Assembly: GCF_006782915.1 (NCBI RefSeq)
Contig: NZ_VCNP01000047.1
Coordinates: 62,001 to 126,000 of the forward strand
DNA: 64,000 nt
Direction: 5' to 3'
DNA from: Streptomyces calvus
GTDB taxonomy: Bacteria; Actinomycetota; Actinomycetes; Streptomycetales; Streptomycetaceae
Part shown: piece by piece, positions 54,589 to 62,228 of the stretch
Layout: each line of letters starts with the position of its first letter
Numbering within the stretch: the first letter of the stretch is position 1
The notes under the pieces: generated by a model
Told to the model about the DNA's origin: nothing
Databases searched by the model: none
The model's input: the letters and a program-made list of their open reading frames with translations, nothing else
Program-made: the position numbers and the translations under genes

Positions 54589-55936
54589 GCTGGGCTTCCT
54601 TCCTCAGTTCGAGAATTGCAGCTGTCGTAATCTCATCGCTGGCTGCGTCGACGGGCATCATAGACCGGTCTTCTTCCGGTGTCATGAACGAGCCGGGGAT
54701 GTTTTCCATCTTCAACGAAGAGGAGCCGCTGCCGGGAATATTGCCGACGCTTGCCTGGAGCCAGTCGAGACCATCCCGAACGATTTCCTCCTTGATCAAC
54801 TTCAGGAAGGCTCTCCCGTTGGGAAGCTCCTCGACTCGCACGACTCCAGCGGACTCCAGCAGGTGATAGTCCGTTCCGATATTGGTGGCCGGACCGACGG
54901 ACCCGGAGTTCACGAGTTTTGAGACGAGGACGACCGGATCATTGATCCTCCCTAGGCCGAGTCGAGCCTTTTCCTGTCCGAAGAGGATGTGAGCGAGGAA
55001 GAGCTTACGCAGGTGCAGTGCCTCTGTCGTGGTCGACTGATCATCCGCGGTTTGAACCAACGGGGAGAAGACGTAGGTCTGTGAAAGAGGCTGACCATGG
55101 GCACTTGATTTCACAGTTGCGGCCTGGATCAGGCCGACCTTGCGCGCACTCCGAATGATGGCCGGATTACCCCCCATGACATCCAGAGTGGAACCAGGGC
55201 GAGCAGTTGCTTTCTCGCAGATGGCGAGCAGGGCATCCCGTTCGTTCGGAGGAAGGGACTGGAGGAAGGACGCGATCTGGACCTGACCGGTTCCCCAGAC
55301 GTTCGGGTTGAAGACGACATCTTCGTTCAAATCACTCGAAAATACCCGGCGATTAACCGAAGTTGCGAGAGAGTAGCCCAGTCCCTTCGCGGCCGCGTCG
55401 TCGACGATCCCTCGTCTGACGATCTGATCAAGATGTTGGGTCTTGGTGAGCGGGGCCCAAGAAGCGATCTCAATGCTGTGAAGGAGTGCAAGCTCGTTCT
55501 CGGAGGGACCCAGAATTCCCAAGACCTTGAATGCCTGCTGGATAACGGTTCCTGAGACTCCAATGAACTCCTCCACATGCGCGATGGTGCCATCAGAGTC
55601 CAGTGCGTAGTCGATGACGTCTGCCTGCTTGAGGACCGGAAGGATCTGCGAGACCAGATCCATATCGGCGATGCCGGCCTGCCTTGCAAATTGCCGAATG
55701 AGATCAGGGCTGGATACCCTGCTGAATCCGTGAAGGCGCGACGCGAAATCCATGGCCTGACCGGCACGGAGCAATGTTGCAATATCGGCTCGGATGACGT
55801 TGTTCGTCACCATCGGTGCCTGCTGCAGAAGAAAAATGACGGCTCTTCCAAGTCGACGCTCAGCGGCGTCGGCACCGTCCTGGCCAGTCCCCACCATGGC
55901 ACCTGTCCCTAGATCACCAATGTGACTTGTCATCAT
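54554..55936 (-). CDS. Unknown multi-helical protein, first gene of the right-end module
   Basis: The 460-residue protein starts at ATG 55936 (MMTSHIGDLGTGAMVGTG); GTG 55957 would add seven residues. It is made of repeated helical blocks resembling winged-helix domains: FLLQQAPMVTNNVIRADIATLL, SSPDLIRQFARQAGIADMDLV, ILPVLKQADVIDYALDSDGTIAHVEEFIGVSG, and near the C-terminus YHLLESAGVVRVEELPNGRAFLKLI. No ATPase, helicase or nuclease motif is seen. It may be a DNA-binding sensor or regulator of the nuclease encoded immediately downstream, with which it overlaps by 35 bp. The gene starts ~130 bp from the right end of the element. I do not recognise the family. Confidence 0.72.
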   Translation of the reverse strand: MMTSHIGDLGTGAMVGTGQDGADAAERRLGRAVIFLLQQAPMVTNNVIRADIATLLRAGQAMDFASRLHGFSRVSSPDLIRQFARQAGIADMDLVSQILPVLKQADVIDYALDSDGTIAHVEEFIGVSGTVIQQAFKVLGILGPSENELALLHSIEIASWAPLTKTQHLDQIVRRGIVDDAAAKGLGYSLATSVNRRVFSSDLNEDVVFNPNVWGTGQVQIASFLQSLPPNERDALLAICEKATARPGSTLDVMGGNPAIIRSARKVGLIQAATVKSSAHGQPLSQTYVFSPLVQTADDQSTTTEALHLRKLFLAHILFGQEKARLGLGRINDPVVLVSKLVNSGSVGPATNIGTDYHLLESAGVVRVEELPNGRAFLKLIKEEIVRDGLDWLQASVGNIPGSGSSSLKMENIPGSFMTPEEDRSMMPVDAASDEITTAAILELRKEAQRAVRHESPFGR

Positions 55937-55937
55937 A

Positions 55938-55949
55938 AGCCATATGGCT
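55938..55949. promoter_or_regulatory. 12-bp palindrome at the start of the nuclease module
   Basis: AGCCATATGGCT is a perfect palindrome immediately upstream of ATG 55936 on the minus strand. A short symmetric site at the start codon could be an operator for autoregulation, or chance. Confidence 0.3.
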
Positions 55950-56040
55950 GGTGACACTTGGTTACATCTGAAGCCCCCGTCGAGCAGGCCAGGGAAGCCC
56001 GACTGGTCAGGCGCGAGGTCCCATCGTTCGGCAAGTCCGG

Positions 56041-56073
56041 CTTCGACACGTTGAACTTGACAGGGAAGACGTG
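56041..56073 (-). repeat. Right end of the element: inverted repeat plus 6-bp flank
   Basis: CTTCGACAC (56041-56049) and ACAGGGAA (56060-56067) are the inverted counterparts of the left-end blocks. They are followed by GACGTG (56068-56073), which encodes Asp-Val of the conserved comEC motif DVGQGD and so belongs to the target. The left flank has ACCGAC instead, so there is no target-site duplication. Confidence 0.75.
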
Positions 56074-56952
56074 GGCCAGGGCGACGCGATGGTGCTGGCG
56101 GCGGGGGAGGGCACCGGTGTGGTCGTGGACGCCGGCCCGGACCCGGCGCTGGTGGACCGCTGCCTGCACTCCCTGGGCATCACCGAAGTGCCTCTCGTCG
56201 TCCTGACCCACTTCCACGCCGACCACGTGGCGGGGCTGCCCGGCGTACTGCGCGGCCGTGCGGTGGGTGCCGTCGAGACCACGGCCTTCGAGGAGCCCGC
56301 GGACCAGGCCGCGTTCGTACGTCGGCTCGCGGCCGCCCGGCGGATCCCGGTGACGCGGGCGGTCGCCGGCGAGGTGCGGCGCGCGGGACCGCTGTCCTGG
56401 GAGGTGGTCTGGCCGCCCCCGAGCAGCCCACCCGGCCCACCTGGCCCATCTGGTTCACCGGGCTCACCGGGCTCACCGGGCTCACCAGGCTCACCGGGCC
56501 CTCCCGGTCGGCACGGCCGACCGGGCCCGTACCTCGCCGCCCCGCTGCCGCTGGGCCCCGTCCCCGAGGGCCCCAACGACGCCAGCGTGGCGATGCTGGT
56601 CCGCACGGCAGGCCTGCGCCTGCTGCTGCTCGGCGACCTGGAGCCCCCGGCCCAGCGGGCCCTGGCGCGGTCACCGGCGGGCCCACGGTTGGCGGGCGTG
56701 GACGTCCTGAAGGTCGCCCACCACGGCTCGGCCCACCAGGACCCGGACCTCATGCGCAGGGCGTCGCCACGGCTGGCGTTGATCAGCACGGGGGAGGACA
56801 ACACGTACGGGCATCCGGCCCCGGGCACGGTCGCCGCGCTGCGCGCCGGCGGCGCGACGGTCCTGCGCACGGACCGGGACGGGGCGCTGGCGGTGACGGG
56901 CGGGAGGGAGGAAGGCAAGGAGGGCGAGGACCTGCGGGTGACCCGGCGCTGA
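56068..56952 (+). pseudogene. comEC: comEC, 3' fragment (metallo-beta-lactamase domain)
   Basis: The frame resumes comEC at GAC GTG GGC CAG (DVGQGDAMVLAAGEGTG). It encodes the metallo-beta-lactamase-like domain with the metal-site motif THFHADHVAGL, LLLLGDLEPPAQRAL, and KVAHHGSAHQDPDL. In intact ComEC this domain is thought to degrade the non-transported DNA strand. Residues at ~56428-56508 form a collagen-like tract of Gly-Ser-Pro triplets not expected in the family. GTG 56071 could start a free ~293-residue protein if transcription enters from the element, but no ribosome-binding site is seen. The companion fragment is at 35819-37759. Confidence 0.92.
56428..56508 (+). repeat. 9-bp repeats encoding a collagen-like Gly-Ser-Pro tract
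   Basis: The unit GGCTCACCG (Gly-Ser-Pro) occurs about five times in a row, bordered by GGCCCACCT- and GGCCCTCCC-type (Gly-Pro-Pro/Ser) units. The use of TCA serine codons, rare in this genome, shows that the tract arose by DNA slippage and not by codon selection. Confidence 0.85.
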
Positions 56953-56956
56953 GGGA

Positions 56957-57460
56957 CACGGCCCCGAGCGCCCCTCCGGTCCGGGCGCCCTTCCAGTCCG
57001 GGCGTCCTTCTGGTCCGGGCGTCCTTCCGGTCCGGGCGCCCATCCGGTCCGGGCGCCCATTCGAGCCGGTGCCCTCTTTGCCGAGCGTCCTCCGTGCCGA
57101 GCGCCTCCCGATCCGGCCACCGGCCAGCAGCAACCCAGGGCACCCGCGGTGCCGCCCCGCCCGCCTCGGCGCCTCCCGATCCGGGCGCCTCCCTGCCGGG
57201 CGCCCCTCCGATCCGAGCGCCCTTCCTAGCCGGGCGCCTCCTTACCGAGCGCCTCCTTGCCGGGCGCCCCTCGTTGACGACCGCCCCCTTCGAGCCGAGC
57301 CCCCCTTCGAGCCGAGCCCCCCTTCGAGCCGAGCCCCCCTGCGAGCCGAGCCCTCCTCCGATCCGACCGCCCCTCCGATCCGACCGCCCCCTGCGAGCCG
57401 AGCCCTCCTCCGAGCCGAGCCCTCCTCCGAGCCGCCCCCCTCCGAGCCGCCCCCCTCCCG
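56957..57460. repeat. Degenerate 17-18-bp tandem repeats after comEC
   Basis: About 500 bp of related units. First come copies of TCCGGTCCGGGCGCCC (56980-57060, period 18), then mixed units with CCGGGCGCC or CCGAGCGCC cores, and finally CCCCTTCGAGCCGAGCC-type units (57280-57460, period 17-18). All frames stay open through it, but the translations are repetitive Pro/Arg/Ser and do not look like genes. The 658-bp gap 56953-57610 contains nothing else I can identify. Confidence 0.8.
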
Positions 57461-57610
57461 ACGCCTGCCCCGGCCGCCCTCAGCCGCGGCGGCCCCAGCC
57501 CTTGCCGGGGCCGCCCCGAAGCCCCTGCCGGGGCCGCCCCGAAGCCCTTCCCCCCGCGCCGGCTCCCCGGCCCCCACCCGCGTCCCCCGTCCGTCCGTGG
57601 TTACCGGACA

Positions 57611-57865
57611 ATGGCCGGCGTGAGTGACGTCAGACATCTGCTCGTGCTGCCCGACCGCGAGGCCGCGGAAGAGGCCGCGGAGGCGCTCGGGGAACGGTTC
57701 GCGCTCGCGGAGGAACCGCACGTCGTCCGTGACGCGTTGGCCGGCGAGGACGACGCCGAGGACGCCCAGTGGCTCGTCGTCCTGCGGGACGAGGAGGAAC
57801 GGCTGGACCCCGGCGAGCTGGACGAGTTCGCGGCCCGGTGGGACGGCTGGCGCGAGGAGCCGTAG
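57611..57865 (+). CDS. Small conserved acidic protein
   Basis: The 84-residue protein starts at ATG 57611 (MAGVSDVRHLLVLPDREAAE), or at GTG 57620, which lies 7 nt after GACAAT and would suit a leaderless transcript. It is acidic, with a strand-helix-strand pattern (HLLVLPDREAAEEAAEALGERF, QWLVVLRDEEE) and the aromatic end FAARWDGW, which suggests a small ferredoxin-like fold. It lies between comEC and holA. I do not recognise a function. Confidence 0.72.
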   Translation: MAGVSDVRHLLVLPDREAAEEAAEALGERFALAEEPHVVRDALAGEDDAEDAQWLVVLRDEEERLDPGELDEFAARWDGWREEP

Positions 57866-57920
57866 GGGAGGTCGCGGCCGGGCGGCGGCGTTGTCGGTGG
57901 CGCGTGCGATGCTTGTCGCG

Positions 57921-58910
57921 ATGGCCAGGAAGACCGCATCCGACGACCCTCTCGCCCCGGTGACGCTCGCCGTGGGCCAGGAGGACCTGCTGCTCGACCG
58001 CGCCGTGCAGGAGGTGGTGGCCGCCGCGCGGGCCTCCGACGCCGACACGGACGTGCGCGACCTGACGCCCGACCAGCTCCAGCCGGGCACCCTCGCCGAG
58101 CTGACCAGCCCGTCGCTCTTCGCCGAGCGCAAGGTCGTGGTCGTGCGCAACGCGCAGGATCTGTCCGCCGACACCGTCAAGGACGTGAAGGCGTATCTCG
58201 GGGCGCCCGCCGAGGAGATCACGCTGGTGCTGCTGCACGCGGGCGGCGCCAAGGGCAAGGGGCTGCTCGACGCGGCGCGCAAGGCCGGCGCGCGGGAGGT
58301 CGCCTGCCCGAAGATGACCAAGCCGGCGGACCGACTGGCCTTCGTGCGGAGCGAGTTCCGGGCCGTCGGCAGATCGGCCACACCCGAGGCGTGCCAGGCG
58401 CTGGTCGACGCCATCGGCAGTGATCTGCGGGAGCTGGCCTCGGCGGTGACCCAGCTGGTCGCGGACGTCGAGGGCACCATCGACGAGGCCGTCGTCGGCC
58501 GCTACTACACCGGCAGGGCCGAGGCGTCGAGCTTCACCGTCGCCGACCGTGCCGTCGAGGGACGCGCGGCCGAGGCCCTGGAGGCCCTGCGCTGGTCGCT
58601 GTCGACCGGGGTGGCGCCGGTGCTGATCACCAGCGCGCTGGCCCAGGGCGTGCGGGCGATCGGCAAGCTGTCGTCGGCGCGCGGCGGCCGTCCCGCCGAT
58701 CTCGCCCGCGAGCTGGGCATGCCGCCGTGGAAGATCGACCGGGTGCGGCAGCAGATGCGCGGCTGGACCCCGGACGGCGTGGCCGTCGCGCTGCGCGCGG
58801 TCGCCGAGGCGGACGCGGGAGTGAAGGGCGGCGGGGACGACCCGGAGTACGCCCTGGAGAAGGCGGTCGTCACCATCGCACGGGCGGCGCGGTCGAGGGG
58901 ACGGGCGTAG
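57921..58910 (+). CDS. holA: DNA polymerase III delta subunit
   Basis: HolA is the clamp-loader subunit that opens the beta sliding clamp. The 329-residue protein starts at ATG 57921 (MARKTASDDPLAPVTLAVGQ); ATG 57909 would add four residues. It has the delta N-terminal domain (VGQEDLLLDRAVQEVVAAAR, SPSLFAERKVVVVRNAQDL), the AAA-like lid (DLRELASAVTQLVADV) and the C-terminal collar domain (MPPWKIDRVRQQMRGWTPDG). GATGCT at 57908-57913 is 7 nt before the ATG and no clear ribosome-binding site exists, so it may be leaderless. It is followed by a SnoaL-like gene and convergent rpsT. Confidence 0.93.
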   Translation: MARKTASDDPLAPVTLAVGQEDLLLDRAVQEVVAAARASDADTDVRDLTPDQLQPGTLAELTSPSLFAERKVVVVRNAQDLSADTVKDVKAYLGAPAEEITLVLLHAGGAKGKGLLDAARKAGAREVACPKMTKPADRLAFVRSEFRAVGRSATPEACQALVDAIGSDLRELASAVTQLVADVEGTIDEAVVGRYYTGRAEASSFTVADRAVEGRAAEALEALRWSLSTGVAPVLITSALAQGVRAIGKLSSARGGRPADLARELGMPPWKIDRVRQQMRGWTPDGVAVALRAVAEADAGVKGGGDDPEYALEKAVVTIARAARSRGRA

Positions 58911-59013
58911 CCCTCGCCGCGAGGTCGGTGATCGAGTCGCCCTGGCCGCCCCGAGGAGGAGAATCGGGTGTGTCAGCCGTAGGTCGCCCAGGCACGGAGA
59001 GGTGGCGAGCGTG

Positions 59014-59409
59014 ATGGCTGAACACCCGAACGCACAGCTGGTCCGCAAGGGCTACGACGCCTTCGTACGCGGGGACATGGAGACCCTGCGTGCGATGCTG
59101 GCGGCGGATGCCACACATCATGTGCCGGGGACCGGCGTCCTGTCCGGCGACTACAAGGGCCAGGACGCGATCCTCGACATGTACCGGCGGCTCGGTGAGG
59201 AGACCGGCGGGACGTTCGCCGTCGAGTTGCGGCAGGTCCTGGTCGACGGCCGGGGGCACGCGGTGACCCTGCACCACCTCACGGCCGACCGGCACGGCAA
59301 GCACCTGGACGAGGACGGAGGCATCGTCTTCCGGATCGTCGGGGACAAGATGACGGACCTGGACGAGTGCGTCGCGGACATCGACGCGATGAACGACTTC
59401 TGGTCCTAG
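59014..59409 (+). CDS. SnoaL/NTF2-like protein
   Basis: The 131-residue protein starts at ATG 59014 (MAEHPNAQLVRKGYDAFVRG). It has the NTF2-like cone fold pattern: an N-terminal helix with VRKGYDAFVRGDMETLRAMLAADA, then HHVPGTGVLSGDYKGQDAIL and long C-terminal strands (GGIVFRIVGDKMTDLDECVA). The family includes polyketide cyclases, isomerases and many proteins of unknown role. It is a stand-alone gene ending at a strong hairpin, so no pathway can be inferred. Confidence 0.85.
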   Translation: MAEHPNAQLVRKGYDAFVRGDMETLRAMLAADATHHVPGTGVLSGDYKGQDAILDMYRRLGEETGGTFAVELRQVLVDGRGHAVTLHHLTADRHGKHLDEDGGIVFRIVGDKMTDLDECVADIDAMNDFWS

Positions 59410-59418
59410 ACGACCATG

Positions 59419-59470
59419 CCGAAGGCCCCGCCCACCACCCCGGGGAAGGGTGTGAGGGCGGGGCCTTCGG
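59419..59470. terminator. 15-bp hairpin terminator between the SnoaL-like gene and rpsT
   Basis: CCGAAGGCCCCGCCC (59419-59433) pairs perfectly with 59456-59470 around a 22-nt loop. It lies just after the SnoaL-like stop and 125 bp beyond the end of rpsT. Confidence 0.7.
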
Positions 59471-59594
59471 ATGAAACCGGTGAGCCCGTACCCGCGTGGC
59501 GAACGCAGGCCGCGTACGAACTCGGGGTGCCGGCCGGGGGCGGATGAGAGAGGGCCCGCCCGGAGTCCTGCCGGCGATCAGATCACAGGGTTGT

Positions 59595-59861
59595 TCAGCC
59601 CTTGACGGCCGCGACCTTCTGAGCCAGCGCCGACTTCTTGTTGGCGGCCTGGTTCTTGTGGATGACGCCCTTGGAGACGGCCTTGTCGAGCAGACGCGCG
59701 GCAGCGCGCTGGTACTCGGTGGCCTTCTCGGCGTCACCCGCGGCGGCGGCCTCACGGGCCTTGCGGATCGCGGTCTTCAGAGAGGACTTGACGGCCTTGT
59801 TGCGCAGCCGGGCCTTCTCGTTGGTCTTGTTCCGCTTGATCTGGGACTTGATGTTCGCCAC
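59595..59861 (-). CDS. rpsT: 30S ribosomal protein S20
   Basis: The 88-residue basic protein starts at ATG 59861 with AAAAGG 6-7 nt upstream. The sequence is the usual three-helix S20: MANIKSQIKRNKTNEKARL, NKAVKSSLKTAIRKAREAA, and AARLLDKAVSKGVIHKNQAANKKSALAQ. S20 binds the 16S rRNA early in 30S assembly. It is encoded divergently from lepA, as in other actinobacteria, so the 254-bp spacer holds both promoters. Confidence 0.97.
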   Translation of the reverse strand: MANIKSQIKRNKTNEKARLRNKAVKSSLKTAIRKAREAAAAGDAEKATEYQRAAARLLDKAVSKGVIHKNQAANKKSALAQKVAAVKG

Positions 59862-60115
59862 GAATGAGCCTTTTCAGGTTCTGGCACGGGCCGTACGAGG
59901 CCGCACGGATCCCGCGCCGGGTGATTTTCTTGGGGGTGTGCCTCGCGCTGAGAGGGCATGAGACACAGCCCCCCACACTACCAGCGGGCCATTCCGCGGC
60001 CCAAACCCGTCCCCGGTCGCCACCCGTGGGACCATGGAAGCTACGTATCGATCCGACCCGAGACCGCAGACGCACAAGCACACGTATGCGGACGCCTCAA
60101 GAATCAGGACCCTGC
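59862..60115. promoter_or_regulatory. Divergent promoter region of rpsT and lepA
   Basis: No gene is seen. The reading frame open through this spacer is an extension of lepA and shows no conserved protein features. ATG 60086 would add ten residues to lepA, but AGGA 6 nt before GTG 60116 supports the later start. Confidence 0.45.
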
Positions 60116-61984
60116 GTGCCCGCGATCCCTAGCCATGTGCCCGAGCCGAGCCGTACCGACCCGGCGCTGATCCGCAATTTCTGCATCATCGCGCACATCG
60201 ACCACGGCAAGTCCACGCTCGCCGACCGGATGCTCCAGCTGACCGGGGTGGTCGAGCAGCGGCAGATGCGCGCTCAGTACCTCGACCGCATGGACATCGA
60301 GCGCGAGCGCGGCATCACGATCAAGTCCCAGGCGGTGCGATTGCCGTGGGCCCCGACCCACGACAAGGGCAACACGCACATCCTCAACATGATCGACACG
60401 CCCGGGCACGTCGACTTCACCTACGAGGTCTCGCGGTCGCTCGCCGCGTGCGAGGGCACGATCCTGCTGGTCGACGCCGCCCAGGGCATCGAGGCGCAGA
60501 CCCTCGCCAACCTGTACCTGGCGATGGAGAACGACCTCACGATCATCCCGGTGCTCAACAAGATCGACCTGCCGGCCGCGCAGCCGGAGAAGTTCGCCGA
60601 GGAACTGGCGAACCTGGTCGGCTGCGACCCCGACGACGTGCTCAAGGTGTCCGCGAAGACCGGTCTCGGCGTCGAGGCGCTGCTGGACAAGGTGGTCGCC
60701 GACATCCCCGCCCCGGTCGGCGTCAAGGACGCCCCGGCCCGCGCGATGATCTTCGACTCGGTCTACGACTCCTACCGCGGTGTCGTGACGTACGTCCGTG
60801 TCATCGACGGCCAGCTCAACAAGCGCGAGCGGATCCGGATGATGTCCACCGGCGCCACGCACGAGCTGCTGGAGATCGGCACCAACTCGCCGGAGATGCT
60901 GCCCGCCGACGGCCTCGGCGTCGGCGAGGTGGGCTATCTCATCACCGGTGTGAAGGACGTCCGCCAGTCCAAGGTCGGTGACACCGTCACCAGCCAGCAC
61001 AAGGGTGCCGAGGAGCCGCTCGGCGGTTACAAGGACCCCAAGCCCATGGTGTTCTCCGGCCTCTACCCGCTGGACGGCTCGGACTACCCGGAGCTGCGCG
61101 AGGCCCTCGACAAGCTCCAGCTCAACGACGCCGCGCTGGTCTACGAGCCGGAGACGTCCGCCGCGCTCGGCTTCGGTTTCCGCGTCGGCTTCCTCGGCCT
61201 GCTGCACCTCGACGTGATCCGCGAGCGCCTGGAGCGCGAGTTCGGGCTCGACCTGATCGCGACCGCGCCGAACGTGGTCTACCGCGTGGTCATGGAGGAC
61301 GGCAGCGAGCACACCGTCACCAACCCGAGCGAGTTCCCCGAGGGGAAGATCGGCGAGGTGTACGAGCCGGTCGTGCGCGCCACCATCCTGGCGCCCAGCG
61401 AGTTCATCGGCTCGATCATGGAGCTGTGCCAGACGCGGCGCGGTGTCCTGCTCGGCATGGACTACCTCTCCGAGGACCGGGTGGAGATCCGTTACACCCT
61501 GCCGCTCGCCGAGATCGTCTTCGACTTCTTCGACCAGCTGAAGTCCAAGACCCGCGGCTACGCCTCCCTCGACTACGAGCCCACCGGCGAGCAGACCTCC
61601 AGCCTGGTCAAGGTCGACATCCTGCTGCACGGCGACAAGGTGGACGCGTTCTCCGCGATCACCCACAAGGACCAGGCGTACGCGTACGGCGTGCGGCTCG
61701 TCGCCAAGCTCAAGGAGCTGATCCCGCGGCAGGCCTTCGAGGTGCCGGTGCAGGCCGCCATCGGCTCCCGGGTCATCGCCCGCGAGACCATCCGCGCCAT
61801 CCGCAAGGACGTCCTCGCCAAGTGCTACGGCGGTGACATCTCCCGTAAGCGGAAGCTGCTGGAGAAGCAGAAGGAAGGCAAGAAGCGGATGAAGATGGTG
61901 GGTTCCGTGGAAGTTCCGCAGGAGGCGTTCATCGCCGTCCTGTCGAGCGATGACGGCGCGGGATCGGCCAAGAGCAAGAAGTAA
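60116..61984 (+). CDS. lepA: Elongation factor 4 (back-translocating GTPase)
   Basis: The 622-residue protein starts at GTG 60116 (VPAIPSHVPEPSRTDPALIR). It has the GTPase motifs G1 AHIDHGKST, G2 ERGITIKS, G3 DTPGHVDF and G4 NKIDLP, followed by the translation-factor beta-barrel, EF-G-like domains III and V, and the LepA-specific C-terminal domain (KVDILLHGDKVDAFSAITH, AIRKDVLAKCYGGDISRKRKLLEKQKEGKKRM). EF4 binds the ribosome and acts in translation under stress. Length matches full-size actinobacterial LepA. A hairpin follows 40 bp after the stop. Confidence 0.97.
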   Translation: MPAIPSHVPEPSRTDPALIRNFCIIAHIDHGKSTLADRMLQLTGVVEQRQMRAQYLDRMDIERERGITIKSQAVRLPWAPTHDKGNTHILNMIDTPGHVDFTYEVSRSLAACEGTILLVDAAQGIEAQTLANLYLAMENDLTIIPVLNKIDLPAAQPEKFAEELANLVGCDPDDVLKVSAKTGLGVEALLDKVVADIPAPVGVKDAPARAMIFDSVYDSYRGVVTYVRVIDGQLNKRERIRMMSTGATHELLEIGTNSPEMLPADGLGVGEVGYLITGVKDVRQSKVGDTVTSQHKGAEEPLGGYKDPKPMVFSGLYPLDGSDYPELREALDKLQLNDAALVYEPETSAALGFGFRVGFLGLLHLDVIRERLEREFGLDLIATAPNVVYRVVMEDGSEHTVTNPSEFPEGKIGEVYEPVVRATILAPSEFIGSIMELCQTRRGVLLGMDYLSEDRVEIRYTLPLAEIVFDFFDQLKSKTRGYASLDYEPTGEQTSSLVKVDILLHGDKVDAFSAITHKDQAYAYGVRLVAKLKELIPRQAFEVPVQAAIGSRVIARETIRAIRKDVLAKCYGGDISRKRKLLEKQKEGKKRMKMVGSVEVPQEAFIAVLSSDDGAGSAKSKK

Positions 61985-62025
61985 CCGGACGTTACTGCGG
62001 GTCACTCCGCAAACCGGGCGGAACA

Positions 62026-62057
62026 GGGGCCCGTCGCACTCGTGTGCGGCGGGCCCC
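62026..62057. terminator. Hairpin terminator after lepA
   Basis: GGGGCCCGTCGCAC (62026-62039) pairs with GTGCGGCGGGCCCC (62044-62057), 14 pairs with one G-T wobble and a 4-nt loop. There is no T tract. Confidence 0.75.
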
Positions 62058-62228
62058 GCGCGTGGAATGGGTAGTCGTCTGTACGAAGTGACAGGCCGTG
62101 GCCCCTTACGTCCTGGGCGATCGACCCTTACTCTGTCCGTGCTCGATAGTTACTCGTGAGTTAAACAACGAGCGAGGAAAACCAGCCGCACTGAGCCAGC
62201 CGCACCGTCGCGGGTCCCGGAGGATGTC

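Larger units (their letters stand above)
37748..56067 (+). mobile_element. 18.3-kb Tn554/RIT-like defence element inserted in comEC
   Basis: The element runs from TTCCCTGT (37748) to ACAGGGAA (56067), exactly between the two halves of comEC. The left end carries a four-gene operon of three recombinase-like proteins and a coiled-coil protein. The cargo is a HTH regulator, hsdMSR, an unknown gene, a two-gene nuclease module and remnants. Cargo genes and especially the spacers are less G+C-rich than the chromosome, and the final module uses more A/T-ending codons. Tn554 (TnpA, TnpB, TnpC, no target duplication, 6-bp core) and RIT elements (three adjacent tyrosine recombinases, inverted ends) are the closest known types I can name. 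The match is by architecture and motifs, not by alignment. Confidence 0.9.

Noticed and set aside
57069..57627. Pro/Arg-rich plus-strand frames of ~180 residues after comEC
   Set aside because: They are produced by the 17-18-bp repeats, appear in two frames at once and have no ribosome-binding site or non-repetitive domain.
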